Assembly: GCA_033239525.1 (NCBI GenBank)
Contig: BSYO01000008.1
Coordinates: forward strand, 14,678,830 to 14,742,829
From: Nepenthes gracilis
Taxonomy: Eukaryota; Streptophyta; Magnoliopsida; Caryophyllales; Nepenthaceae
Direction: 5' to 3'
DNA: 64,000 bases
Made by a program: the position numbers and the translations under genes. The notes beneath the pieces are model-generated. The model did not search any database. It was not told the DNA's origin and saw nothing but the letters and a program-made list of their open reading frames with translations. This document shows positions 25,911 to 36,066 of this stretch, piece after piece; the first letter of the stretch is position 1, and each line of letters opens with the position of its first letter.

Positions 25911-26823
25911 CATATATATGATTATTATCTTTCCTTCGAATTTAAATATTTTTACCAATTAATTGGATGTATGAATACCATACTTCATAGGAAAGATTAG
26001 AATTTCTTACCATCACTAGTCAATTATCACTTTAGGGGCTTTCAGAAGACAATTTCTTAACAACGGAACACAAACATATTTTTTCGAGGCTTACAATTGA
26101 ACATATACAATTAGACATGGCTTACATAACAATTAATTACGATGGAAGCTTGTAACATTTTCATGCGGCCTCAAATGAACAGTAATAGGGCCATTTTAGA
26201 GAGTCCAAACATCGCGAATGGATCGATACTTGTAAAACCGGATGCCCGGCTGATTCATATGCATAATTAGGACACAATAATTCATAATTTGGGGTCAATT
26301 AAATATATAATTAAAGGGAAAGGGGAGAATCCCAAGCTGAGCGAGGGTTAGGGTTTGGCGAAGCCAAACCAAGCCAATCGAAAGGGGATTCGGACATTCA
26401 ATTGGTAAATTAACAAATCTAAGAAATATTAAATATATTCTCAAGCCAGTTTATGTATAAATTTTAAAATATGTGCTAAAAGAAGGTTCGGATGTGGGTC
26501 TAGGGTTTTGCGAACAAAATCCATAAAAACTTTCAAATTGGGTATTCAATTAATAAATTAACTTACATGGGATATGAGTAATGATATTCTAGTCACAATT
26601 TATGTAAAAGCCCAAAAATTGGACGCCGAAACCACCCGGACATGGGGTTAGGGTTTCTATGTGAAAATCAGTAAAAATTCCCCAAATTCGGATATGAAAT
26701 TTATATATATGTATAATTAAACTATGGGGGTCACAAAAAAATACATGGGTTAGATATCGGGACAAAAATATCTGAAAAAAATCGAACAAAAATCAAAAAG
26801 ATTGAAAGAAAAGGGTATTGATG

Positions 26824-27073
26824 CACTTATATCGACTCGATCTATCATTTCTCCATCTAGCTTGAGCTCGAAATTGGACCCGAAGAGCTTCGTTTGTCTG
26901 TTTCTCTCTCTTCTCTCTCTCTACCCGAAACCTTCTGTTATTCCCCCCCACTTATATCGACTCGATCTATCATTTCTCCATCTAGCTTGAGCTCGAAATT
27001 GGACCCGAAGAGCTTCGTTGGTCTGTTTCTCTCTCTTCTCTCTCTCTACCCAAAACCTTCTGGTTATTCCCCC
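26824..27073. repeat. 125-bp tandem duplication inside the 5' LTR
   Basis: Two adjacent copies begin cacttatatcgactcgatc at 26,824 and 26,949 and differ by only a few bases. The other LTR of the same element has a single copy, so the duplication arose after insertion or at the last transposition. Confidence 0.95.
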
Positions 27074-27110
27074 CTGAAACCCTCCCCATTTGTTTTATCC
27101 TTCTACTTTC

Positions 27111-27171
<61 letters not shown>
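27111..27171. repeat. (TTA)n microsatellite in the LTR
   Basis: About 20 uninterrupted units, positionally equivalent to 19,120-19,183. Confidence 0.95.
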
Positions 27172-27172
<1 letters not shown>

Positions 27173-27359
27173 CTTTTTTTTAAATCTCAAAACTCAAATA
27201 AATACTCGGGTGATCGAACGGGCACATCCCAAGCGCCGGCCCAACAATTTTAAATATTTTCCAAAATTTTTATAATATATAATTAATTTTTATTACGCTC
27301 AAATTATCTAGAATTAAATAAACCTAATTAAGTTAGATAAAAATATTCAAAATATTACA

Positions 27360-27874
27360 GTGGTGTTGGCCAATTGGTTGTATCCTCCACTCTCCTGGGA
27401 TTAGGTGCTACCCTAATCCTGATATGATGCGGCCTACATATTCTACTTGTTGAATGAAAGAGCATTAAGACATCATAACGAAGAGTTGGTGTGTCTTAAG
27501 TATAGAAAGGACTGTATGCAAATGTCATAAGTACAATTTGAATACTTGTTATTTACCGGAATATTATTAAAGAATACTAAAATAAATTTGTAGAGCTGTT
27601 GTGAGATGGAATTCTTTGATGGTTAAAATGTGGCAGGTACATTAAGGGTATCTCAAGATATCATAATGGCTCTTATGTATATTAATTGCAATTTTATGCA
27701 TATCTGAAGGACTCATACCAATATGGTGGTCTCCAAACCCTAAATTCATCCTGGAGAATAAGAAGACACCATATAATTCATCCAATAAGTTTTCAATAAT
27801 AAAAATTGAATAGTCAAATTACTTTATCATCTGTAATGCTAAGTGTCATCCTTCTTCTTGTCTAACAGCATTGG
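27360..27874. other. spacer between two LTR elements, nothing recognised
   Basis: The 515 bp have ordinary composition with no open frame or repeat that I recognise. Since both neighbours inserted here independently, it may be older host or repeat DNA. Confidence 0.4.
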
Positions 27875-28296
27875 TGATACGTGTTCCATGGTCGTATCGT
27901 GATAATCGGCGGCAAGATGGTGAGGATGGAGGAGGAGAGGGGAGTTCTAGCAGAGAAGACGAGAAAAACAGAGAGAAGAGAACGAGAGAGAGAGAGGGAG
28001 AGAAAAAGGGAGAGACAAGTCTGGGAAGGACAAAGAAAAAGAGAGGGAGAGAGAGAGATTAAGCAGAGGAAAATTAGAGAGAACGGGAGGGAAAGAGAAG
28101 ACGTGAGAATGAGGCAATAACTTCTTAATTCCTTTTATCCCTGCACAATTACATTTATAGCAAATTTAGCACTAAAAGTAATTGAATCAGTTGGGAGGTA
28201 ACCAAAAGGGGCAAGGGCAGCTTAACAACTAATGGAATGAATAAAAACCAAATCAAGGAGAAAATGAGAAAAGGAAAAAACTAAAGGCTCATAACT
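27875..28296 (-). repeat. 3' LTR of the 3.9-kb element
   Basis: Near-identical over its length to 31,387-31,811, including the GA-rich block (27,920-28,090) and the stretch ggcaagggcagcttaac. The purine-rich block yields long false open frames on the + strand. Confidence 0.88.
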
Positions 28297-30550
28297 TTAT
28301 CTGCTCCATCAAAGTAACTTTGTAATCAAGGTTAAATAAGAGGGGATCCGGACTAGATTCATTATCGACCTCCCAAGTGACTTCTAATTTTCTATCAGTC
28401 CAACCCTTGGTATCATACACTAACCCTGAAATGGAATTGCAAAGGAAAAGGGATGCAATTACTGCCCAAGACAATGCACTGGTGCTCTGGTACGTGTTTG
28501 ATTCTGTAGTATCGGCATCAAATGACAGAGATACAGGCCATGATACAAACCTTTGGAACTTGCTTGCTGAATTAATGAGCATCTCGACATATTTATTCCA
28601 ACTCCTGGGCCTTTTGACACAACCCTCTAAGGAAATAGCAACATTCCTTAAGCACTGGACCTCCACGTTGTGCAATTCCTCACCAGCTCAGCTTTGGAGA
28701 GTGCATATGTTTATCCCACGGCCAGCACCGGCAAGCATTGCAATGTGCAAAAATCTAGTGGTAGCTGTATGGATGAATTCCTTGAAAGTACTAATTGATA
28801 CACACAGCACTGCTGATGAGTGAGTCGACTTGATAAAGTAAAACTTCAATAACAACACCCGAAACCCATACTCATAATGCAACAGTGCAGGATGGAGCTT
28901 CAGATATGTAGCACAAAATCAAATGAGACATAAAGCGGCGAAAGCGAACTCAGCAGCTTCATCAATATCCACATCCTCAAACACAACTTTGCCTTCGAGC
29001 TCTAAGTTCACCCGATTGCTGGTGGCAGCTAACCCAAGCATGACTTTTCCTATCGCCGTTGATTCCCTGCAAGCAACCTTGTCCACCTCCATGGTTTGCA
29101 CATCCATATGGACCCTTGTAGCTGCTGAATTGGTGCGAAAAGTAGTCTCATTGTTAGAGGGGCTGCGAACGATTGCTATGTCATATTAGAACAAAAGGAG
29201 TCGCGGTTGGGAATGTTTTAGGTTGTGATGAGGGTATGAACAGTTGCATCTGGTAAACAACAACATCTCGGCAAAAAAACGAAGCATGCATCGGCAATGA
29301 AGCAAGTGTAATCTCAATTGTGCACATGTGTGTGAAACTAACATAAAATATATGAGAAAGATATATGAACGCCAAATCAGCAATTCAAACGTAAATTCAA
29401 ATGTAATCTGCAAGTCGTCCGGGTGGTTATATCGTCCGGTTGCTCTGTCCATGGCCTCGACCAAAACCACAAGATTTTTCTAAGAAGTGCCATCAAATAG
29501 TTTTGCTGTCTTTAAGCGTGCCCCTTTTGGAAAAGCTTCATTATGAAACCGAGGGTTGATAGACAAGGCAGTTGCAAGAGCGGCTAATAATTTTACCTTT
29601 CCAATTTTCCAAACATGGAGGTAAAATTGCCGGCTAATAGGACTTTGCTCGAGCACTCTTACATTCAGAAGTTGTTCCAGCGGCTTGGATCCAAAAACAA
29701 AAAACGAGTTGTCCAATTCTTGCAACGAAGTAAGAGCACGAGTTTGAGACTGCGAGTAGAGATTGCTAGGTACAACACTTTCATCCATACAAACATCTGT
29801 AACATATTGGCTGCTCCAACAATGCAAATTTCTCTCCGTGGCCACAACGATCAAAGAATAAAAATAATAAAGGTAACAATAATCATACCATTATCTGTTC
29901 TTCCCACAGAAGCATATTTGTCCCCAAGAGTCTAGCATACTTTTCACAGGACTACTGCTGCTCCTCAAATCTTTGGTCACACAATAATACTCAACCTCCG
30001 CTTTATTATACGACCCAATCAGATCCATCGAGGCTAACTGTCACATTGTAGCCTGAATCGATTGACTATTATAATTAAGCTGCAGAAGTAATGAAGCATT
30101 TCTAGAGGGAACCACACCACTTATCGAGTCAGACAACAAAATTTCTCTCCTATCTAGACAAAGCATTTTGCAACTAACTTGGTCCTTCATTGATGAAGAA
30201 ATGATGGAAACACACCATCCAATTTTGTCCCGTAAAAGAGGAATTGATTTCTTGCCTCGGAAGCCAAAATGTGATAAAGTGAAATACAGATGGAGCCATA
30301 ATAGAGGCAAGTTGTGACATCATCTGGATAGAGCCGTCTGTATCGGTTATCAAGCATGAGATATGGCATAGCAGGCTTGGAAGAGAGAGCTTGCTGAGCA
30401 GAGGTAAGGTGGAGTTAGTGGATGGCTGGGTAAGTGGGTAGTGTGCCGAATAGGTTTGACCCGCATCTAGTGTTTCCTCACCTAATTTTTCCACACCGGT
30501 GGTTTTCGGTAACGGTAGAGCCTTCCATAATAGGAGCGCAGCCCGAGTTG
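28297..30550 (-). other. internal region of the 3.9-kb element, unrecognised broken frames
   Basis: On the - strand several frames of 60-130 codons follow one another (for example 30,554-30,174; 29,854-29,480; 29,107-28,919) with stops and frame changes between them. The piece 29,107-28,919 ends in an acidic stretch (GKVVFEDVDIDEAAEF). I do not recognise a domain in any of them. They may be a decayed coding region or a captured host sequence. Open frames on the + strand (for example 28,377-28,823) look like shadows. Confidence 0.4.
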
Positions 30551-31183
30551 TCATTTCAGCAGGAAATTATGTGGGTAAAATGGAGGAAGAAGTAGAGAAC
30601 AATGGTACCTCCAGGGGCGTAAATGCTTGAAGTGTGGCAGGCAGTGGAAATGTGATCCTTCAGTATTATTGGTGCGGAAATTTTCAGAAGGTTGGGGTAA
30701 AATTTCGGAAGTGGAAGCCGTAATCGGTGATGAAGTTGAAGACAAAGAGGAATTTGTAGTTGGCAAGGGTAGTCGGGCGATGCAGTTTGGGCAAGATGGC
30801 GAAATTTGTTCTGAGGTGGAAGGGATTGCAGGTTGGGGAAAATGGAAGGGATTGCCTGTGCTCAGTACCGCAGCAACTGGCTCTCCCTCCATCTCATCAT
30901 CCGGCTCACCATCCAGCTCAACAACCGGCTTTCCATCCAGCTCAACAACCAACCAGTCTATGTGGTAACCATCCAGCTCAGCAACCAGCTTTCCATCTAG
31001 TTTAGCAATCGGCCAATCTGCGCGGCAACCATCCAGCTTAGCAACAGGCTTACCATCCAGCTCAGCAATTGGCCAATCTGTGCGGCAACCATCTAGCTCA
31101 GCAACCGGCTCTCCCTCCAGCTCAAGAATCGCCGGCCCACGTGGCGCCCGTAGTGCCTGGGCTTGATTAGGGTTGTGCTCCAT
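30551..31183 (-). CDS. repeat-containing retroelement protein (hypothetical, 210 aa)
   Basis: The frame starts ATG at 31,183 and ends at 30,551. Its first half is built from 20-residue repeats with the core AELDGKPV and a DWPIAELDG step, about five recognisable steps, rich in Asp, Glu, Leu and Val. The second half is Ser/Pro-rich and has no repeats. It lies two bases downstream of the stop of the preceding gag-like frame, in another frame, so the two may once have been one protein now broken by a frameshift. I do not recognise a family. The repeat preserves the frame because its unit is exactly 60 bp. Whether the protein is made is unknown. Confidence 0.45.
   Translation of the reverse strand: MEHNPNQAQALRAPRGPAILELEGEPVAELDGCRTDWPIAELDGKPVAKLDGCRADWPIAKLDGKLVAELDGYHIDWLVVELDGKPVVELDGEPDDEMEGEPVAAVLSTGNPFHFPQPAIPSTSEQISPSCPNCIARLPLPTTNSSLSSTSSPITASTSEILPQPSENFRTNNTEGSHFHCLPHFKHLRPWRYHCSLLLPPFYPHNFLLK
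30890..31125. repeat. 60-bp coding minisatellite
   Basis: The anchor aaccatccag recurs at 30,967, 31,027 and (as aaccatctag) 31,087, exactly 60 bp apart, with shorter half-unit echoes upstream (near 30,900-30,950). Each unit encodes 20 residues on the - strand. The half-unit similarity suggests an older 24-30-bp ancestor. Confidence 0.92.
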
Positions 31184-31185
31184 TC

Positions 31186-31401
31186 TTAGAGCGATTGGCT
31201 GAGTTCCACCACTGACGACTGGATTTGCACTGTAGTGGTAGCCGCGGTAGACATGGTGGCACTAAATCTGTCAGTAGCCCGTCGGAGGACCTTCATCGTG
31301 TTGGCAAGCTCGGCAATGGCCGCTTCGAGTGCGTCGAGTGCTCGTTCTTCGATCACCTCTACTTTTGTCTCAATGAAATCACCATTTGATACGTGCTCCA
31401 T
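31186..31401 (-). CDS. gag-like N-terminal frame of the 3.9-kb element (71 aa)
   Basis: ATG at 31,401-31,399 lies in the last bases of the 5' LTR, and the frame enters the internal region at once, ending with TAA at 31,188-31,186. The product is mostly predicted helix with heptad-like spacing (VEVIEERALDALEAAIAEL), as in the N-terminal part of many plant gag proteins, which form coiled coils. The next frame begins two bases later. The long upstream open extension (to 31,632) lies inside the LTR and is T/C-rich leader sequence, so I take the internal ATG. Assignment as gag rests on position and helix character, not on a recognised motif. Confidence 0.45.
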   Translation of the reverse strand: MEHVSNGDFIETKVEVIEERALDALEAAIAELANTMKVLRRATDRFSATMSTAATTTVQIQSSVVELSQSL

Positions 31402-31811
31402 GGCCGTATCGTGGTAATCGGTGGCGAGATGGTGAGGGTGGAGGAGGAGATGAGAGTTCTGGCTGGGAAGACGAGGGAAAACAAAGAGAAGAGAGCGAGA
31501 AAGAGAGAGAGGGAGAGAAAAAGGGAGAGACGAGTCTAGGAAGGGTAGAGAAGAAGAGAGGGAGAGAGAGAGATTAAGTAGAGGGAAATTAGAGACAACA
31601 TGAGGGAAAGAGAAAACATGAGAGTGAGGCAATAACTTCTTAATTCATTTCACCCCTGCACCATTACATTTATAGCAAATTAATCACTAAAAGCAACTGA
31701 ATCAATTGGGAGGTAGCCAAAAGGGGCAAGGGCAACTTAACAACTAACGAAATGAATAAAAACCAAGCCAATGAGAAAATGAGAAAAGGAAAAAACTAAA
31801 GGCTTGTAACA
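31387..31811 (-). repeat. 5' LTR of the 3.9-kb element
   Basis: Pairs with 27,875-28,296. On the - strand it carries TGTTACAAGCC at its start, a TATA box about 140 bp in, a long pyrimidine-rich leader (31,450-31,600) and a terminal CACGTATCA. Confidence 0.88.
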
Positions 31812-34162
31812 ATTAGTGATAAAAATGGGATGGTAGTAGGGTTGTACGATGGAAGAGCTCAATAGTTCCATAATTTATTTTGAATCTCATCTTTTTAGAT
31901 GTGATTGAATCTGTAGGATCTCAAATTCATTAGTTGTGAATTTAGCATTAGTATTATGTGACGGTCACATGATCGATGAGGTGGAAGGTGTGAAGGAACT
32001 GCAAAAACATCTTGAAATGCATAGAAAATGGAGTAAATTGTAGGGTGAGTGTTTACCTCGTTTCAAAAGTACTGGATTGTGAAAATTTGGGCTAAACATT
32101 GAACACATTTTCGTAATTTCCTTGATGATATGCTTGCAAGAAACTTGCTTAATCATACCCTACGACTCAATCTGTTTTTTGCCTTAATGGGCAAAGGAGA
32201 TGGCAAGCTTTGAGAAATTGAAGAGGATAGGGTTATATTGGCTTAACGAATCTCCACCGAGGGCAAGGTGCAAAATTCTTAATTCAATTTTGATGTGTAC
32301 CTTAGATCTAGATATTTATTCGAATGGAGTCAGGTTAATTCCTTGAACATTTATATCCAAATTCTACGAACCACAATATTTAATAAGAAGTTAAAGGATA
32401 TGAGACTCACTCCCGAAATATCTTTTAATACACAAATCAGAAATCTTTCTTAAAAAAATGAAGAGTGAATGAAAAGTTGATGACCAAAGAGAGTGGAAAA
32501 TGGAGAGATCTTTCATTTGTGGATTTTACAAGCAATTAGAGAATGAGAACTCTGTTCTTGTTTTCTTAGCGATTGTTCAATCTTTTTCCTGTTTGAGGAA
32601 AAATAAGTTAGTTTATAACTTTGTTACTAATTTATGGTCATTTTCTGAAGAGGAATAATTGATTATTATTTTGAGCCATTACTTTGATTAGGAACTAAAT
32701 AATCTAACCATTTCATATGATATGAGTTTAATACTTGTCCACTGAATCTATTAATTGCTTAATTAATTCAACCGTTTATCCCTCGATTCATATAACCGTT
32801 CATTAAATTAACGGCCCTATTTAATTGAATGGTTAACCATTTGGTAATTTGGATTTTAATATCTCAAACAGTCTAGTCATTCTACAACTCGGTAATTCTG
32901 TCATTTGATTTGATTTCTTTCTAATCTATGTCTAACAACTTAGCTAATCTATCCAACTTATTGATTTTTTTGTGGGTCCCATAAGTCAAGTAGCTGGGTT
33001 AGTCTTATTTTGGACAATACTCACCAAGTGTCAAAAGATTACCCTTGCATTTTCAATAGAAAGAGGTGGCGTTGGGAATCATTGATCATTGGATTGTCAT
33101 TTGCCACTATAACTTGCAATGGGGTGGTGTTGAGAATAGGAGCTTTGGAGGAAGCAATAATTTTACCCACTATTTATAGGAATGAAGATAGCTATTAGGT
33201 AGATGTGGTGAAGCCTTAAATCTTAGATAGTGTTGATGGATGGTTGAACTGAGAACGCATGAACTAAAATCTCTGAAGTTTCCTCAGTATCAATGGGTTG
33301 AAACTTTGAAACTCATATTCGGTTCATTTACTTCAGAATCTGCTAGAATGGTGTTGTATTGTTTGGTGTCGCATCTGTGCCTTCGGCGATAATTGCTCAT
33401 TGCATTTTTAATGGAGACAAAGAGTATGTTTCTCTTCCAAAGTCAAGTTGGTTGAATGTGAATTGTCTGGTTTAGAACCCATTAATATGCTTTTATATGG
33501 TGGCAAATTAGGTGAATATGGTGGTCTGTAAGTGTTTCTATAGGATGGTTTTATGTTTTCACTGATTGGCTTAATGGATTGTTCTCATAAGGAGGTCAAT
33601 TGAAAATCTTGCGATAAGTAAGTTGGTTTCAGTACTTCTATCATATGTCTTAGCTCATATCTAAGACCACTTACAACTAGAAATAAAGTATGCATTTGAT
33701 AAAAACTTCATTCTGTTGGAGCATGAGTGATCTGAGTTATTCAAATTTGTCTTAATAGTTTTCTAATGATCTATGTATTCCTCTATCTATATAGGATATT
33801 AAATTTATAGAAATGACTATAACAATATTTCTATTATTTGTGAAATTCTTCAACAATATCTATAAATACTCAATCTCCAAATCTAGTGCAAATTTCTATA
33901 GCAAAAGTTTCTCACGAACTATGACTTACGTTGATGATATGTCATTGAAATCAGATTGTTGAACTGCTTTTTAAGTGAACAAAAAAAATTTCTATTTTAC
34001 AATAAGGCATGATTTGATAAAAACTAAACCATTTCTAGCATTTAAAGATGTAAGATCTCTATTTTTTTATTTTTTTTTTTTGCCATCAAATGTAGGAAAA
34101 ACAAGTTTTTGTTAGTGAAAGAGTGGTTGTGATCTAGGTGGAAATGGTTTGTGGGTAAGGAG
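31812..34162. other. intergenic stretch, nothing recognised
   Basis: The 2.35 kb have short frames only on both strands and no repeats seen within the window. The frame at 33,010-33,198 has no likeness to a known family. Confidence 0.4.
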
Positions 34163-36066
34163 TGTTAGGATCAGTCTACTAAATTCTCTCACATACAAAA
34201 TTGAAAATAAATATCTAACTGGGTAGACGGTTGAACCCCCCTATTTGAATTCTATGAAGATGTTAGATAATATTATATATTTATAAGAAATAAATTATGT
34301 AATAAAAAGAATACACAATTTTATGTAGAAAATCATTTTTAATTAAGAAAACCCACTCTAGAAAAAATCTTCATTATGAGATATGAGTTTGGTTATAATG
34401 AACTCCCTAAAAATTACCTTAAGATTTATCATAAATTTAGGTAAATCAAATAATAAATAACAAAAGAATAGAAGACAATGAAGAAATGAACGTGATTAAA
34501 AGCTCAAGATGTGGCAAAATCTCCTCCCACAATTCTTCCTTTTTCACTCTCAATTCAATGCTCAAAATGTTTTGAATTAACTCACGCTCTTACTCTCAAG
34601 CTCTCTCTCAAACCTCTTAATGTGAAGATTCACTCACTTAAACTAACCCTGAAAAAAAGTGAAGTAAATTACTCCTAAAAAGAGTCAAGCATTCGAATAC
34701 TAGCAGCTAGCATTTGAGTATAGGTTGTAGTTGACCAAACCACTGAGAGTTGGTCTTCAAATGTTAAAAGTTGGTATTTCAATGTTGGCATCAGTTGGAG
34801 TGAGTATAGGAAGCCGGCCTTTGAATGCTAGAAATTGGTGTTTAAACGCCACAGACAACAATGCCTCTACATAGAAAATTGCACACAAGCATCCTTTAGG
34901 TGTCCATTATGGGTTCTAGCATTTGGAATCCATGCATGAGTGCATCCTCATGCGTCTATCAAGCATCGATTTCTCGAGCCACTTTTATCTTCCTTTCAAG
35001 TGAATCCTTACATTGAAACGGAGCAAACCTTCAAATGATTTGTCTATCGGTTGCAAGATTCACAAAAAAGTGACTTAAAATCCAATAAAGAGGTTTAGAT
35101 AGAAGAGAAGGAGATATTATTGATTGCTGAGAGTTCACAAGTGATTGACTTGTGAAACTAGAAGAAAATTCTATTTACAACAAAGTCTAGTTTTTATTCA
35201 ATTTCAGATCACTCTCTTATGAATCCTACATTTAATAAATTGGTCATCTAAAGGTTTGCCTAGTTTCGATGCAAGGATTCGCTCGAAGAGAGAATTGAAG
35301 TGGCTCATGAGATTAGCACCTGATAGACACATGGATTCAAGAGATAGTAATGCCTAATGAGTGCTTAAAAGATGCTCATGTATAATTTGTCATGCAGAGG
35401 AAGTTTTGTCTATCACGTTCAAGCACTAGCTTCTTTTACTCATTCCAACTAACGCCAAGTTTGAACGCTAATTTCCAGCATTTGAACACCAACTCTTAGT
35501 GCTTTCATTAATTGTGGCCACTATCAGTATTTGATTGCTAAACTCTTTTTAAAGTAGTTTTGCTCCGTTTTTTATGAAGTGAGCAGAAGCGAGTAAATCT
35601 TGACAGTGAGAAATTTGAGAGAGAGTAAGAGAGTGAGAGTATGAGTTTATTTTCAAGATTTTGAGTGTTGAATTATGAGAGGAAAAAGAAGAAGAATACC
35701 AGAGTACTTTTGCAAATTCTTGGGGATTTTAATCACATTTCTTTTTTTTTTTTATCATCTTTTGTTATCTTGTTATTTATTTTTTAATTTACCTAAATTT
35801 TTCGTAAATTTGAAGGTGATTTTTAAGCATTTTACTATACTAAAACTCATATTTTATTGTAAAAATTATTTTTAAATAGTTTTTTTAAATTAAAAAAGGT
35901 CTTCCATGTAAAATTATATATTTTTTATTTTATTATTTATTTCTTATTAATATGTATTATCATCTAGCCTCCTTATTGAATTCAATTGATGGGGTTTGAT
36001 AGTCAATCTTGTTAGAAATTTATTTCAACTTTATGTATGACAAGGTTTAGTAGTTTTATCCCAATA
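34163..36066. repeat. long imperfect inverted repeat (foldback), arms about 0.85 kb, loop about 0.2 kb
   Basis: The arm 34,163-35,050 is matched in reverse complement by about 35,238-36,066. Matching landmarks from the outside in: TTTAGTAG-type ends (34,180 with 36,047); aagaaataaattatgtaa (34,285) with a ttatttcttattaatatg counterpart (35,934); a tcaattcaatgctcaaaatg area (34,550) with 35,655-35,680; aggattc plus aaaccttcaaatg (35,006-35,040) with aaaggtttgcctag (35,251) and caaggattcgctc (35,272). The arms have small insertions and many mismatches. The outer left end begins TGTTAGGATC, like an LTR, so two inverted copies of one LTR are an alternative to a foldback transposon. No protein is encoded. 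Confidence 0.75.

Larger units (their letters stand above)
17061..27359 (-). mobile_element. 10.3-kb LTR retroelement without recognisable gag-pol (LARD-like, Gypsy-type LTRs)
   Basis: Two long homologous blocks in the same orientation (17,061-19,294 and 23,964-27,359) flank 4.7 kb of internal DNA. Read on the - strand each block starts TGTAATAT, the usual TG start of an LTR. A purine-rich tract (AAGTGAAGAGAA on the - strand, 19,295-19,306) lies immediately before the left LTR, which is the position of a polypurine tract and fixes the element as - strand. The internal region has no recognisable protease, RT or integrase in any frame and carries a 672-bp tandem triplication, so it resembles large retrotransposon derivatives that depend on other elements. 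The two LTRs are clearly diverged and one is interrupted by another insertion, so the element is old. I could not find a convincing target-site duplication, and the left ends are uncertain by tens of bases. Confidence 0.75.
23964..27359 (-). repeat. 5' LTR of the 10.3-kb element, interrupted by a solo LTR
   Basis: On the - strand it begins TGTAATATTTTG at 27,359 and extends to about 23,964. Without the 974-bp insertion and its duplicated 5 bp it is about 2.4 kb, close to the 2.2 kb of the partner. It also contains a private 125-bp tandem duplication (26,824-27,073) and a (TTA)n tract, which account for part of the length difference. Confidence 0.8.
27875..31811 (-). mobile_element. 3.9-kb non-autonomous LTR retroelement
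   Basis: Two direct repeats of about 422-425 bp (27,875-28,296 and 31,387-31,811) have TG...CA-type ends (on the - strand TGTTACAAGCC... CACGTATCA) and enclose 3.1 kb. The flanking 5-mers are ATTGG (27,870-27,874) and ATTAG (31,812-31,816), a one-mismatch target duplication. A TATA box on the - strand (GCTATAAATG, about 31,667-31,676) in the right LTR and the gag-like frame beginning beside it give the - orientation. No RT, integrase or protease motif was recognised in the interior, which has a few broken frames up to about 210 codons. It therefore looks like a small mobilised derivative. Confidence 0.8.

Noticed and set aside
27871..28120. Arg/Glu-rich frames (also 31,386-31,577)
   Set aside because: Purine-rich LTR leader read on the wrong strand; they recur because the LTR recurs.
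28377..28823. 148-codon + strand frame overlapping a 128-codon - strand frame
   Set aside because: Both lie in the interior of the - oriented 3.9-kb element and neither shows a family motif.
30627..31005. + strand frames opposite the 20-residue repeat protein
   Set aside because: They are antisense shadows of the minisatellite; the - strand frame fits the element orientation.
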